Assembly (NCBI GenBank): GCA_964017045.1
Contig: OZ024810.1
Span: 9,665,562-9,729,561, forward strand
Length of the DNA stretch: 64,000 nucleotides
Source of the DNA: Omphiscola glabra
Lineage: Eukaryota > Mollusca > Gastropoda > Lymnaeidae
Reading direction: 5' to 3'
Of this stretch, positions 32,900-44,149 are shown in pieces. The translations under genes were made by a program, and so were the position numbers. Position 1 is the first letter of the stretch. Each line of letters starts with the position of its first letter. The notes under the pieces were generated by a model. That model did not search any database, was not told the origin of the DNA, and saw only the letters and a list, made by a program, of their open reading frames with translations.

Positions 32900-34525
32900 A
32901 GAATACTCAAGGGAACAATGATTTAACTCTGTACCTGTGTCTCACACCATCAGGTACCCAAGGCTAAAGGGTCCTCAAGATTTAGTTGTATGTGTACCCT
33001 ACCCTATGGAAATATTACAATTACATTGAAACAGGTTTTTTTTATTAATGTAAATGTATTTTCTATGGAATATGCTAAACAGAGTTGGGAATGTCCCCCC
33101 CCCCCCCCCCACTCTCTCTCTCTCTGCACCAACCAAGCTATTCTCTGAAAGTCTGATGGGTCTACTGACACAGGTATAGAGTTAAGGAGCTGTAAGCTCC
33201 ACACTTCGCTGCTAATCAAAGTGGTTTCCCTTGTGCAGACTCAAGTGTCACCTCCCACGGAGAGGCTCAGAGACACTGGTAAAGTGCACTGGTTCTTATG
33301 TGTACGCCCCTAGTGCAGGGCCCTTGCTTTAAGTGTTACTCTTTGATTAAGTCTAGCTACACAGTTACACGGTCAATTCTCATTTATATCCCAACAGTTT
33401 ATATGAAGAATCTACAATTTTTTTAATTACAAATAGAGAAATTGTTAAATTTTTAATAATTTTTTGTTTCAAATTGAAACTTTGCTATCTGATATATTTT
33501 GGCAGTAACATTTAAAACACTCTATTTCATCCCCCCCCCCCCCCCCCCCCCAGGTTTATTCTCAATCTAAAGCTGACTACATACTGTGATTACTTAATCA
33601 AATAGTTAACTAAAACTCCCTTGGAGTACTATGCCAGACAATGCATAGATTTAGCACTAATGAGAAGCCAATGGACCAATGAACACTGCTAGTCATGAGA
33701 CTCTTGCCTATGAGCTCACTATGCAAGTAGAAGGAGGGGAAAATGGAAACTTAAGTCGGAGTTAATCCTCTTTGTTCATTGCCCGATAAACTATTGGCGG
33801 GCTCTCATTTTTTTTGTCGATGACAGGTACGTGCTACCCATCGACTGGCCATATGATGGAAATTATAATGGCTGCTAAAGGATTAGTAGACCAGACATGT
33901 CATGTTAATTTTCGGCCAAATTTTATATATCCCCCCAGACACAAGGGGAAATAAGCTGTGAATAATAGACATTCACACACTCGCATACTTCCCAAAATGC
34001 ATAGACGCCATTTTGCGGACTTTTTATTAATGAATCAAACAAGCGCACTCTTTGAAGCTCCCTGTACGGAGAGCCGTTGTTTTCTTACAACCAATATGTT
34101 TAAAATGTATGGTTTAAAAAAGCTTTGATATTATACTTGATTTATGTGCAAAACTAATGCTGACATGTGGATACGGTTTTTCAAACTCAGCTTGCTTCAT
34201 GGCTACTGATGTGTGAGCTAAAGTTAATGCTCAAATAGAGATAATGATTTTTGACCAGTTCCATTTCTGACCAGTTCTATGCTCACTAGTCCAGTTCTGT
34301 TGATGTGACCAAGGATCTGAGTAGTACGGTAGGTACTGCCTACTTCATCCGATCTATGAAAGTAGTGTAGAGGCACATGCACATATTTCACAACAGCTCT
34401 CCTACAACTGGCATTGAAAAAATATCTTATCTGTATTTGAATGGTCGACTCTGAAGCAACACCCTGGACCTTTTGTGGAGACACAAAGGTGATACAGGTG
34501 AAAGCAATTTATTTTTCGACTTCGC
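32900..34525. other. Non-coding stretch with C tracts
   Basis: No supported gene. It has C runs at about 33097-33110 and 33532-33551, a CT microsatellite after the first, and a CGCCATTTTGCGG phrase near 34005 like a YY1 site. Nothing else recognisable. Confidence 0.4.
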
Positions 34526-34529
34526 CAAG

Positions 34530-34756
34530 TAGGGAGATGCACAGGTAATTATTGCACTCTCTTCGGTCCCCTTTGTTTTGTGCAAAGAGAGATTATTTTC
34601 GTGTCACATAGCCTGTCCTGACTACGTACCTGTATTCCCAGAAGGGAGGTGCACAGGTAATTATTGCACTCTCTTCAGTCCCCTTTGTTTTGTACAAAGA
34701 GAGATTATTTTCGTGTCACATAGCCTGTCCTGACTATGTACCTGTATTCCCAGGAT
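34530..34756. repeat. About 110-bp tandem duplication, 2 units
   Basis: Two copies of GCACAGGTAATTATTGCACT.. to ..CTGTATTCCCAG differ at a handful of positions. Each contains an internal inverted phrase CAAAGAGAGA/TCTCTTC. Recent duplication. Confidence 0.8.
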
Positions 34757-34790
34757 AGAATCATGTTTTTTTGAAGTTTTTAGATAGGAA

Positions 34791-35660
34791 AAAAAAACTA
34801 CTTTGTCTCCTATAAAGACACATTTAAAATAACTTTTGTTAACATTTTGTTCCCCGATGGGATCCCAATAACTGAATCCCATTTCCCGATGGGATCCCAT
34901 TTTCCAATTGGTATCCCGGTTTTCTGAGGGATTCCTGATCCCATCAATATCCCAATCCTTGTGGGTTCCCGATCCCGGTGTGATCCTGATCCCTGTGGGA
35001 TCCTGATACCAGTGGGTTTTCTGATCCCGTCAGTATCCAGATGGGATTCTAATCCTGGTTGGATCACAATCCCTGTGGGATCCCGATAATTGTTGGTTCC
35101 AATCCTGTCGGGATTCCGATTGCCGGTGGTATCCCAATGCAGTTGGATCATAATTACGATCCCAGTGAAAATCCTATCTTGGTGAAATCCCAATCCCTGT
35201 GGTTTCCCGGTGGGATCTCTATCCCGTTCTCTGTGGGATCCTGTCTCCCAGTGGGATTCTCTTCTCCGATCAGATCCCATTTGCCCTATTTGATCCCGTT
35301 ATTGGAAGGGATCGTGTTACCTGTGGGTTCCAGTGATCGGGATCCCACCAGTATCTGGATTCTAATGGGATCCCACCATACCGTGATCCCACCGGGAAAC
35401 AGGATCACACTGGGATTATGATACTATCGGGATACCCACGGGTTTGAGAACAGACAGGAGTCGGAATACCAACTGGATCGGGAATCAGGATCCAAACGGG
35501 GTCGGGGGTCCTTCCGGGTACCAGGATACCATCGGAAAACGCGATCCCTACGGGTTACTGGATCCGATTGGGATCTCTCTGGGCTGGGGATCCCATTGGG
35601 GAACGAAAGTTTTACAAAAGTTATTTTAAATGTGCTTTCTAGGAGACAAATGAATTTTTT
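34791..35660. mobile_element. Element with inverted arms around a GGGATCCC array
   Basis: Left arm 34791-34855 and right arm 35598-35660 are inverted copies (TGTTAACAAAAGTTATTTTA-like phrase, GTCTCC/GGAGAC). Between them runs a degenerate array of GGGATCCC, CGGGAT and GTGGGATC words, the same vocabulary as 22640-22860. Both strands stay open for long ORFs; these are artefacts. It may be the interior of a Helitron ending at 35799. Confidence 0.6.
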
Positions 35661-35770
35661 TTTTTTTTTTTTACTATAGGTATAGGGGTGTTTTTGTTGT
35701 TGTTTTTACATTGTGCGTTATTATATTGTCAATTAAAAGGCTGTAGAAGTTGTTGTTGTTCCCAATGCAA

Positions 35771-35799
35771 TCCCGGGCAACGCCGGGTACATTGGCTAG
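35771..35799 (+). mobile_element. Helitron 3' terminus
   Basis: TCCCGGGCAACGCCGGGTAC gives a short GC hairpin, followed after about 6 bases by CTAG and a T (35800). A GC hairpin some 10 bases before CTRR with insertion before T is the canonical Helitron 3' end. The 5' TC end was not located. Confidence 0.65.
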
Positions 35800-36600
35800 T
35801 GTTTTAATACATTTCACTTATCAAATTTAGCCCAGTGGTGGCGGTTCTATATTTTATATACTAGTAGTGTTTATAAACACCAATAAATTGTTTCTTTACT
35901 GTCTTTACTTTTTGTTTTTAAGATATAAATTTTTTTTTATATAGCTTATTCATTCTCACCAATTTGATAATGTTTGTTGTTCCAGAATGTATTCCTGTAA
36001 ATGTGATAACTTTAACTTGTTTTTTTTTTTAAAATGTCAATTACTTTCATTTGTTATGTAAATCTTTGACACCAATGGGAAAGGGATGGGATCATCCAAA
36101 TGAAAGGAAAGATGAGTTAAATGCTTTTACTTTTAGATTTCTGTTTTCAAGCTGGGGGAAAAAAAAGGGCAATTTATTTATGCATATCTATTGCATTAAA
36201 AAATATGAATGTTGTTTTTTGTATAGTTTAGTAGATTTAGCAATTCTTTTCTTTTTACCCAAAATAAAAGTAAATATATGCACTGTATTGACTCTCTGTA
36301 TCTCCTGTAAATGTTTTTTAAAAAAACCAACAGATTATTGATTATCGTCATATTAATTGTCCTACAATATCTGTTCAGTGTCCTATAATATCTGTTCAGT
36401 AGACTTGATAGGAAGAATGAGTGTTTGATCTCATCTTGCCATTATCACCTGTGCTATGTATCCTTATGCCTCTACGTGACCGGCAGATGAGTGTGTGATT
36501 CTGCTGCCGAACTTTCGAAGCCTGGGATTTCTTGATTGAAATTGTTTCTTAGTCGGCAGGTCCGCGCCCCCCCCCCCCCCCTCTTTCCAACTTCTGGAAC
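35800..36600. other. AT-rich non-coding stretch
   Basis: No gene supported. A 96-codon plus-strand ORF at 36051 has hydrophobic AT-rich codons and no splice context. A C run lies near 36569-36582. Confidence 0.4.
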
Positions 36601-36604
36601 TCGT

Positions 36605-36845
36605 ATCCGGAAATTTTGTCGATGGAAATTTAATCGAACGGAAATTCGGTAGAATGTTTTTTCAGTTCACCCGTTAAATTTTTTGCGTCAAATTTCTTTT
36701 TGAGCGCATTATTTTGTTTTACTTTATAGTAATAGTGCGTTCAAAAAGAAATTTAACGAACTTAAAAAAAGATTCGACCAAATTTCTGTTCGATCAAATT
36801 TCCGTTGATCAATTTTCCGTTGGAGAAATTTCTTTCAAACAAAGT
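36605..36845. mobile_element. Fold-back MITE built of GGAAATTTnGTCGA words
   Basis: A central inverted repeat (AAATTTCTTTTTGAGCGCA against TGCGTTCAAAAAGAAATTT) is flanked by irregular words such as TCGAACGGAAATT and their complements TTCGATCAAATTTCCG. The whole forms an imperfect palindrome of about 240 bp. Confidence 0.6.
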
Positions 36846-37195
36846 TCCGGTAACCCTTGGCACCACACGGGCGTGTCAGGAGTTGCCAGAAGTTTCTCCG
36901 AGTACAATATATTAACACCTACGCCACAGTGATTCCCGAATGGTGGGCCACTACCCATTAACCGGGCTTCAAAAGATAAATAGTGGGGGAGTCTGGCGTT
37001 TAGTTTCATCCGCCAGCATGCGCTTCACTGGTCCAACATTCACCCGCCAGCATGCGCTTCACTGGTCCAAGCTTAAGTCAAGCCTGAGGTAGAAAGTTTT
37101 CTTTAGCTTGTTTATAGTGGAATTTGACAATAAATGGTAGGCCTACGGTCATTAAAATAATAGTAGTCCAAGCCATGAAAATGATGCTGTATCGA

Positions 37196-37735
37196 CTATG
37201 TGATGGAGATCCAGGCAACCGGCCTGGCGCTATCAAGTGACACGGGGTTGATGGCATGGGAAGTATTGGAAGAAACTGTACCTGGCGCTATCAAGTGACA
37301 CGATGGAGATGGCATGGGAAGTATTGGAAGAAACTGTACCTGGCGCTATCAAGTGACACGGTGGAGATGGCATGGAAGTATTGGAAGAAACTGTACCTGG
37401 CGCTATCAAGTGACACGGTGGAGATGGCATGGAAGTATTGGAAGAAACTGTACCTGGCGCTATCAAGTGACAGTGGAGATGGCATGGAAGTATTGGAAGA
37501 AACTGTACCTGGCGCTATCAAGTGACACAGTGGAGATGGCATGGAAGTATTGGAAGAAACTGTACCTGGCGCTATAAAGTGACACAGTGGAGATGACATG
37601 GGAAGTGTTGGAAGAAACTGTACCTGGCGCTATCAAGTGACACGGTGGAGATGGCATGGGAAGTATTGGAAGAAACTGTACCTGGCGCTATCAAGTGACA
37701 CAGTGGAGATCGCATGGAAGTATTGGAAGAAACTT
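37196..37735. repeat. About 57-bp minisatellite, about 9 units
   Basis: Units: GGAGATGGCATGGAAGTATT then GGAAGAAACTGTACCTGGCG and CTATCAAGTGACACGGT. Unit length varies by 1-4 bases (GGG/GG, lost CAC), so ORFs on both strands slip between frames and are meaningless. Left flank has a short coding-like run (YRLCDGDPGNRPGAI) that flows into the first unit. Confidence 0.9.
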
Positions 37736-38215
37736 TTGCTGTCCCCCTACAGCTGAACACCAGGTGAAGAAACTTTTAACTTGAATGATTAATAAATTGG
37801 TAATGTCATCAATTAAAATTAAAAATATATTTGGGGGAATGAAGAGAGATAATACGAGCAATGACAACAAAACAAAAGAAAAAATAAACAGGCATCACAT
37901 CAAAAAATATTGTTATTTTCTGTTATTAGTGTTATTAATGGGCGGCATCTCGCCCAACTGAAGAGTTTTCATATATTTTTTTCATGGTCTGGGGCGGAAA
38001 ACCCCTTGGCGTATTACCCCCGATGGCATAAAACCTAGCTACGCCCCTGGTTTGATTTCAACGCTGCTAAGATTGAGTTTCAAGCAGATCACAGCTATCA
38101 AGTAAACTCATTTTTTTTTGCTGGCGTGAGCTTTTAATATTTGATGTGATTTATTTCAAGTTTAGTTAACAATCCGATAACAAAATCTGGTCATTCAGAA
38201 AACAGCGTCTGTGCT

Positions 38216-38231
38216 GGTTGCTATGGTAACC
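38216..38231. promoter_or_regulatory. X-box-like palindrome
   Basis: GGTTGCTATGGTAACC is a perfect 16-bp palindrome and fits the X-box consensus RYYNYY-N(1-3)-RRNRAC bound by RFX factors. No gene start is evident nearby, so its function is open; it could be chance or part of a distant enhancer. Confidence 0.4.
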
Positions 38232-38316
38232 AGGGAGGAGGAAACGTGAAGCAAGTATGATTTCCCTATTTTCTGTTTGAGGAGATTGTAAAACTTGCGG
38301 TGATTGGAATCGGAAA

Positions 38317-38473
38317 CAGAGGCGTAACTGGGATTTTGGAGCCCTTGGCTAATTTATCTTTGGCGCCCTTGATATTCAAATAAAAAATTAGAGATTTAGC
38401 GGCGCCCTTTTGAAGTGGCGCAGGCCGGCGCCCTTGGCAAATGCCCCAATGCCCAGCCGTTGTTGCGCCACTG
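38317..38473. mobile_element. hAT MITE, 157 bp, with perfect 8-bp TSD
   Basis: Ends CAGAGGCGTAAC and GTTGTTGCGCCACTG are inverted with one or two changes; flanks ATCGGAAA at 38309-38316 and 38474-38481 are identical. The interior is rich in GGCGCCC words. No coding sequence. Confidence 0.85.
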
Positions 38474-38587
38474 ATCGGAAACATTTGTTTTTTAATCATT
38501 CATCTTTGCATAATTGTTGATGCATAATTTTAAATCAATTCCCCACCCAAAGAAGGTCATCAAAAAATAACCCCAAAACAGATTTAA

Positions 38588-38772
38588 CGAAGTGGCTATT
38601 GGTACCCGGGTACCAGAAGTGAGAGATTGGGATTAAAAAACGATTTAAAATATTATTGTTTGGTTTGTAAGACCAAATGAGGTATCAAATGAAAGATAAT
38701 TGAATGTACTATACGATTGTAATCTTAATTCTTCATTTTTACTAAAATAAACTATACCACAAATGAAATCAA
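38588..38772. mobile_element. Fold-back element copy B (single arm)
   Basis: Starts CGAAGTGGCTATTGGTACCC and runs through GTTTGTAAGACCAAATGAGG and ATCAAATGAAAGATAATTGA. Only one arm and no centre are present, so it is a half element. Confidence 0.75.
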
Positions 38773-38790
38773 CTTTTATTCTCTCTCAAT

Positions 38791-38929
38791 CATCGGGGTC
38801 TCAAACTGTAAGCGGTTGTCCCAAATAATAATGAGACAATCATTTGACAATGATATTTATCTTGGTGTTTTTCCTGCCCTATACTTCCTAATGCGGCTTT
38901 TGCAATGGTTTTAGCTTGGGACCCCACTG
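38791..38929. mobile_element. Possible small hAT-like MITE
   Basis: CATCGGGGTCTCAAACT at the left and GCTTGGGACCCCACTG at the right are roughly inverted. The flanks do not match well (4 of 8), so the call is tentative. Confidence 0.4.
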
Positions 38930-39014
38930 TTCTAGAGATAACCACTGGAACATTTAAGGTACATGATTACCTTAAGAAAGAGAAAGATCGTTCACCCATC
39001 CCCCCTTTTATTCG

Positions 39015-39617
39015 CCTCACACATATCTTTTTTTTTTTCTAAATAACGTTTCCAGTATTCACCTAGCAACATTCCAGCCAACATGATTTGACGAGTTCTT
39101 GGTGGTATGATATCACTGTTGTGATGTTGGTACGTAAAACATGTTTAGTTAGAGATTATATGTGTAGCTGTATATATTGTGAGACAATGTTGTGACGTAT
39201 TTGGGTAGGGGGAAATGACGTCTTAGTTTTAGTGGTTGTTATCGTGGTATGTAGATGGCCGTTAGACAAGAGGATGTTGATTAGTTTGTTAGGCTGGAAC
39301 TTTATTAATATATATATATATATATACACTATTGTTAATTGTGGAGAATAAACATTGTTGCACAACTAACCGGTTAGAGTTAGTGTATCGGTATTAGCGC
39401 AGCGTTTACGCTGACCCATGATATGAGGTAGGGCATGGACTATCACAGTACACATTGCTAGTCATTACAATTACAAGGATATTACGATCTTGCGACTCGT
39501 ACACAAATATATAAAGATACAACGGCTCGTCACCTCACACATATCTTTTTTTTTCTAAATAACTTTTCCAGTAATCCCCCAGCAACACTCCAGCCAACAT
39601 GATTCGACGAGTTGTTG
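39015..39617. repeat. 85-bp direct repeat flanking an LTR-like segment
   Basis: 39015-39100 and 39533-39617 share CCTCACACATATC, TCTAAATAAC, TTTCCAGTA and AACATTCCAGCCAACATGAT-like phrases. The LTR-like copy 1 lies exactly between. This is far longer than a target duplication and suggests tandem duplication or recombination. Confidence 0.7.
39104..39531 (+). mobile_element. LTR-like dispersed repeat, copy 1
   Basis: Begins near TGTTGTGATGTTGGTACGTA, contains GTTGTGACGTATTTGGGTAG, a TA microsatellite, a poly(A)-signal phrase GAGAATAAACATTGTTG, and ends near CGACTCGTACACA. TG..CA borders, AATAAA in the middle and a direct second copy at 40496 fit a solo LTR. No gag/pol between the copies. Could also be another repeat class. 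Confidence 0.5.
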
Positions 39618-40495
39618 ATTTTTCCTCCAACTATGTAAACAAAAAGTTCACACAAAAATCTTGCGCGTGGAGACGAGGCGAAAAAGAGGCTCATTAAGAC
39701 AAGGGTAAAGGTGATGATTGGATGAATGCTCCACAACTGAATTCACCGCCACCCGTTTATTTGTCCAATGATAAAATTAACAAATAATATTCAATTTCTC
39801 ATGTGTCATTTTTTTAAAATGATGTCCCGGTAAAACAATGAGTGCTTTTATTATTTCAACAATAGTAATGATATAATTGTAATGTTTTTACATGTACAGA
39901 GTTGCCGATGTTTTAATTATTTTTATTTTCTCGTGTTGCTATCAGGACCGTGCGAAAGGGGGCACTTTCCCAGGGGCGCCATCTACGTAGGCTGCCAAAA
40001 ATCGCAAATTTTTACATGCAAAACATGTTTATTAATAATTTATACTATTTTTGAGAAGAGTGCGTCACTACCTGGGGATACATTTTCACTCGCCACGTCT
40101 ATGGTTGTATGGTAACTGTCGTAAATTATGAATTTATAAATTTTGAACTGTGGAGTGAAATGATCTTCCAAAAAAAAAACCACAGAAAAACCCCATAAAA
40201 ACCGTAAATCTGTAAAATATTAATTTAAAAAAAAAAAAAAATCTCCTTCAACTGCATTCTTCCACCCACCCACACACCCAACCCATTTTTCTTCTTAAAG
40301 TCTCCATTAACAGAGGCACACAACCTTTATGCCATTGTGATTGCTTCATTAAATGAATGCTATACAAATATATAATATCTTTCATTCCATCAGACGGCTC
40401 AGTTTGAACTACAACGGACGGTCTTGACAATCAATGCCAAGTTACTGGATATTTAAACACACAAACGACAGTGATGGAACTTTGTGGATGTCAAG

Positions 40496-40907
40496 GGTAT
40501 GAAATCACTGTGGTTATGTTGGTACGTAAAACCTGTTTAGTTAGAGATTATATGTGTAGCTGTTTATATCGTGTGAGAATGTTGTGACGTATTTGGGTAG
40601 GGGGAAATGTCTTTGAGTGAGTTGTTGTTAGAGGTACATTGATGGCCGTTAAGCAAGAGTGTATTGATTAGAGTGTTTGCTAGAACGTCTTCATTTTAAT
40701 ACATACCAACGAATATAGAGAATAAATATTATTATACAACTAATCAGGTTGGTGTTGGTATATTGGTTGTCATGGTTTACACTGCCCCATGAAATGAGGT
40801 AGGACATAGACTGTCAAAGTGAACATGTAGAGTCATTGCTAGTCAGTCCAAGAATATTACGATCTTGCGGCTCGTACACATATATAGTAAGATCGAACGT
40901 TTCGTCA
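40496..40907 (+). mobile_element. LTR-like dispersed repeat, copy 2
   Basis: Same order of phrases as copy 1 (GTTGTGACGTATTTGGGTAG, GAGAATAAATATTATTA, ATTACGATCTTGCGGCTCG), roughly 80 percent alike by eye, same orientation. Its right end is interrupted by the GC-rich retroposon at 40917. Confidence 0.5.
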
Positions 40908-40916
40908 GTCGAGAAC

Positions 40917-41630
40917 TCTCCCCCGGGATTCCGGTTGACAAGTCTGTAGTGGCTTGTCGATTTGGAAGCGCTGGCCACCGACCCCCTCGGCGTTAACCCG
41001 GGGCACACTAGCACCATTGCGTGTCCCGCGTGGCAGCCACGGCCATGCATGGTAGTTGCTGGAATAAACGGCTCCTACAGGGCTGCCACCTGTGATACTT
41101 CGCAGGGGGAAGAAAAGGCAAACACAGGGTAGGGATCATGATTACAAGTTGCCGTTAAGGGATATGAGGCTATAGGCTGTGGTGGAAGCCTATAGCCGGT
41201 GATTATAAATATGCAGCCCTGAGAAAGCTGCTCCTAGGCAACCGTTTCGTCCCAGCTATCTCGCAAATTAGTTGCGGGGTGGAAACCCACTGTAGAATCC
41301 CTCTTAGAGGGCGTCCGATGCTTCCCCGGGACGGGTGGGGGGAGATTTTAGGACGTTAATTTACCGTCCCGGCCCCTAGGAGAGTGGACCACGGACGCTT
41401 GAAACACAGCGTCTTCGGTCGACCAGATGTCTCCGGGCGGGGAGGGTCTCCGTCGGCGAACCCGATCGAGCGGTTGCGGGCGGGGACGCTCCACGTCCGG
41501 GGAGGTCTCTGACGCCCTCCCGCACGGCCTGCCGCCGATGGCGGCTGGCAGGTGCGAGTGGGCGCCGGGGAGGGCATTAGGAGCGTAAGCTCGACGGCCC
41601 GCTGACGCCATTTCCTAATGAGATATTCGA
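40917..41630 (-). mobile_element. GC-rich retroposon with 13-bp TSD, minus copy
   Basis: Flanked by identical GTCAGTCGAGAAC at 40904-40916 and 41631-41643. Inside, the minus strand has an ORF MASAGRRAYAPNALP.. with ..STEDAVFQASVVHS.., homologous to the plus copy at 24680. A 13-bp duplication fits target-primed reverse transcription (LINE-type). No poly(A) and no reverse transcriptase are present; it may be a 5' part or a SINE-like unit. Confidence 0.7.
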
Positions 41631-41649
41631 GTCAGTCGAGAACCATGGT

Positions 41650-42635
41650 TTTTAAATCTTTTGTTTTGTCGGTGATCTCTAAGTCTGCCGATTATTATTA
41701 TTACCACGTACCTTTAAGTAGGCGATGTTTTATATGCTTAATTATTCAAGATTTAAAATATTTTTTTTAAACATACTAAAACAGACTTGAATGAAATGAA
41801 AACAAAACCCTAGCAATTTGCATGGGGCAAAAATAACATTTTATTTAAAAAATGATAGAATTCATTTATTCAGAAAAGATTGTTTTTCATTGGATGACGT
41901 GTATGAACTGCAGAAGTTGTGATCAGCTAGCAACATTTATCCCATTGTTAGACACGCAACGTTTCAAGAACACAACAATCGTGCAAATAGGACACACAAT
42001 TTTTATTGGACATAAGTAGACACGTGGTTTTTGTTGTTTTTAGAAGAAAAAAATTTCCAATACTACCACGTAAAATTAAAATGTAATTACATCAAACAAA
42101 ATAAGAATCTGGAATGAAGAAAAAAAAAACAACACTTTTGTGATTTCTTTTTTACACGCGCGAAACATTTTCTTTAACTATTTTTGAACATTCACTTTTT
42201 AAATTTTTTTTTAAATATATCCGAATTTTTAAAGAAAGAAATCAACCTACTATATTTTTAAAAAATTTTTAAAAAAAAAAACGATACATAAAAAATTAGA
42301 CTATAATTTTATGCAGTTAAGACTTAACAAACGGAACAATTAACATTTATAAGAAACATGACCATATAACAAATAATGAGGAATGTCAGATTGTAATTTC
42401 CATATGGGGGTGGTCACCCTGACGCCAAACTTAGAGAGAGCGGAACCATGATTAAAAATGTTCATCAACAAAAAAAATCAAGGCTGTCGGTTAATTAATA
42501 ATTTTAAAAAAGAAAGAAACAGATTACTGAAATGAATCAACCAAACGCAGTGGTATAGAAGATGATCAAGCAGATGAAATTAAAAAAAAAAAATCCAACC
42601 TAAATGCATTTTTATTATTTTATTTTAAATTAAAA
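41650..42635. other. AT-rich non-coding stretch
   Basis: Nothing recognisable apart from A and T runs. Confidence 0.4.
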
Positions 42636-42641
42636 TTTGAA

Positions 42642-42976
42642 TGTCCCACCCGCTTTTACGCCGCAGATTTATTTCACCAACTATTTCAGAAAAAAAAACC
42701 AAAAGAAAATATTACGCACCAAACGCTCTTGCGATATTTTTTTGCGCAGTTATCGGGAAATTTTATTTCACGAAACCCCTGGCATCATATTTCCTTTATC
42801 TACCCCCTGAAAAAAAGGAAAAACTGTTGGTTTTTTTAGGGGTGGGGTTAGGGGGTGGGGCTGAACATTTGAATGAATGTTTTGTCCTCGGCAACGAGTC
42901 TATGTGCCAAGTTTCAGCTCGATGGCCGTCCGTAGACTTTGCCAGCCAGCCACGATCAAAAGAGAAGTTAATATAA
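42642..42976. mobile_element. Dispersed repeat, copy 1 (GCAACGAGTCTA family)
   Basis: Shares the order GTCCCACCCGC, CGCGGATTTATTTCACCAAC-like, GCGCAGTTATCGGGAA, GGCATCATA..CCTTTATCT, GGGGTGGGGCTGAA, GGCAACGAGTCTA and CCAAGTTTCAGCTCGAT with 54218-54592. ORFs in it are not conserved between the copies, so it is a non-coding repeat, class unknown. Confidence 0.7.
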
Positions 42977-43247
42977 AGTATTTAATAATAAAAAGAAAAA
43001 TGTCTACTGTCACATCCAAAGTACGTGACGCTGACTGCAATCAGGTTAGCACAATGGGAAATGAGTTTAAAAAGAATTGGCAAAAAATCAGGTTAATCAC
43101 TTAACACTCCAACGAAATAATGTTAATCTTTACAATAAACAATATTAAACTACACTTTCCTGGTAGGTGATTAATGCATATTTTACAAATAAAATTTGTT
43201 TTTTTGGCCCCACAGCCCAACCGCCTCATAGCTTCTGTCGCACATTC

Positions 43248-43505
43248 ATGATTTCTACCATACAGCCGTGATTTCTACCATACAGCCGTGATTTCTACCA
43301 TACAGCCGTGATTTCTACCATACAGCCGTGATTTCTACCATACAGCCGTGATTTCTACCATACAGCCGTGATTTCTGCCATACAGCCGTACTTTCTACCA
43401 TACAGCCGTGATTTATACCATGCAGCCGTGAGTTCTACTATACAGCCGTGATTTCTACCATACAGCCGTGATTTCTACCATACAGCCGTACTTTCTACCA
43501 CACAT
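43248..43505. repeat. 20-bp minisatellite, about 13 units
   Basis: CCATACAGCCGTGATTTCTA repeated with few changes. On the minus strand this lies downstream of the gene B stop and may be in its 3' UTR. Confidence 0.9.
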
Positions 43506-43819
43506 CTATACTTTTCTCTCACAGACAGACCTCCTACCACACAGCCAAAACTCCCACCATACAAATATACCTTCTATCGTAAGATCATGACTTCTTTCAT
43601 TACAAAGCCATACTTTTGATCTCATGGTAACACAATTTTATTTCCGATCAATATCTTCTACTTCACTTCAGTTTTTTTAAAACCAATAATAATAATTATT
43701 AGTACGATATAAATAAATCATACATGATACAATACAAAATATTAAATTTATAAAATATTCAAATGTACATTCACTCTGTCTGACTTTCTACAACCCAAAT
43801 ACAAAAAAAAAAACGAATG

Positions 43820-43977
43820 CTATTTTATAACCGATGGCCGGAAAGGCCAGATACTTGTCAAGAATGTTAGCACAATCAACAGCTCGGATGTAAATATGAG
43901 TTTCGATGATGAAGAGGACGACGACGTATCTGTTGTTGTAGCTAAGCAGTTCTCATCGATGGGGGTGACGTAAGGAC
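43820..43977 (-). CDS. Gene B terminal exon: GPI-anchor signal
   Basis: Minus strand: acceptor ttctttatgttcctccaccag, then GT-CCT-TAC.. in phase 1, 51 codons and TAG. It reads PYVTPIDENCLATTTD, a run of Ser (TSSSSSSSK), then a hydrophobic end LLIVLTFLTSIWPF. A small-residue spacer followed by a hydrophobic C-terminus is the layout of a GPI-anchor attachment signal; a plain transmembrane tail is the alternative. The phase fits the exon at 44734. Confidence 0.75.
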
Positions 43978-44149
43978 CTGGTGGAGGAACATAAAGAAAA
44001 CGTATTGGGGTTGTGGTTGTGGACACCCCCAGTTCAGAAAGTCGGCCAGATAACAAAGATGAAAACATCTTATGCATAAAGACTTAGTGAGTTACACAAC
44101 ATAAAAAAGGGTTTCTATGTAATTATTCTGTTTAGTGTGTTAAGCTGGA

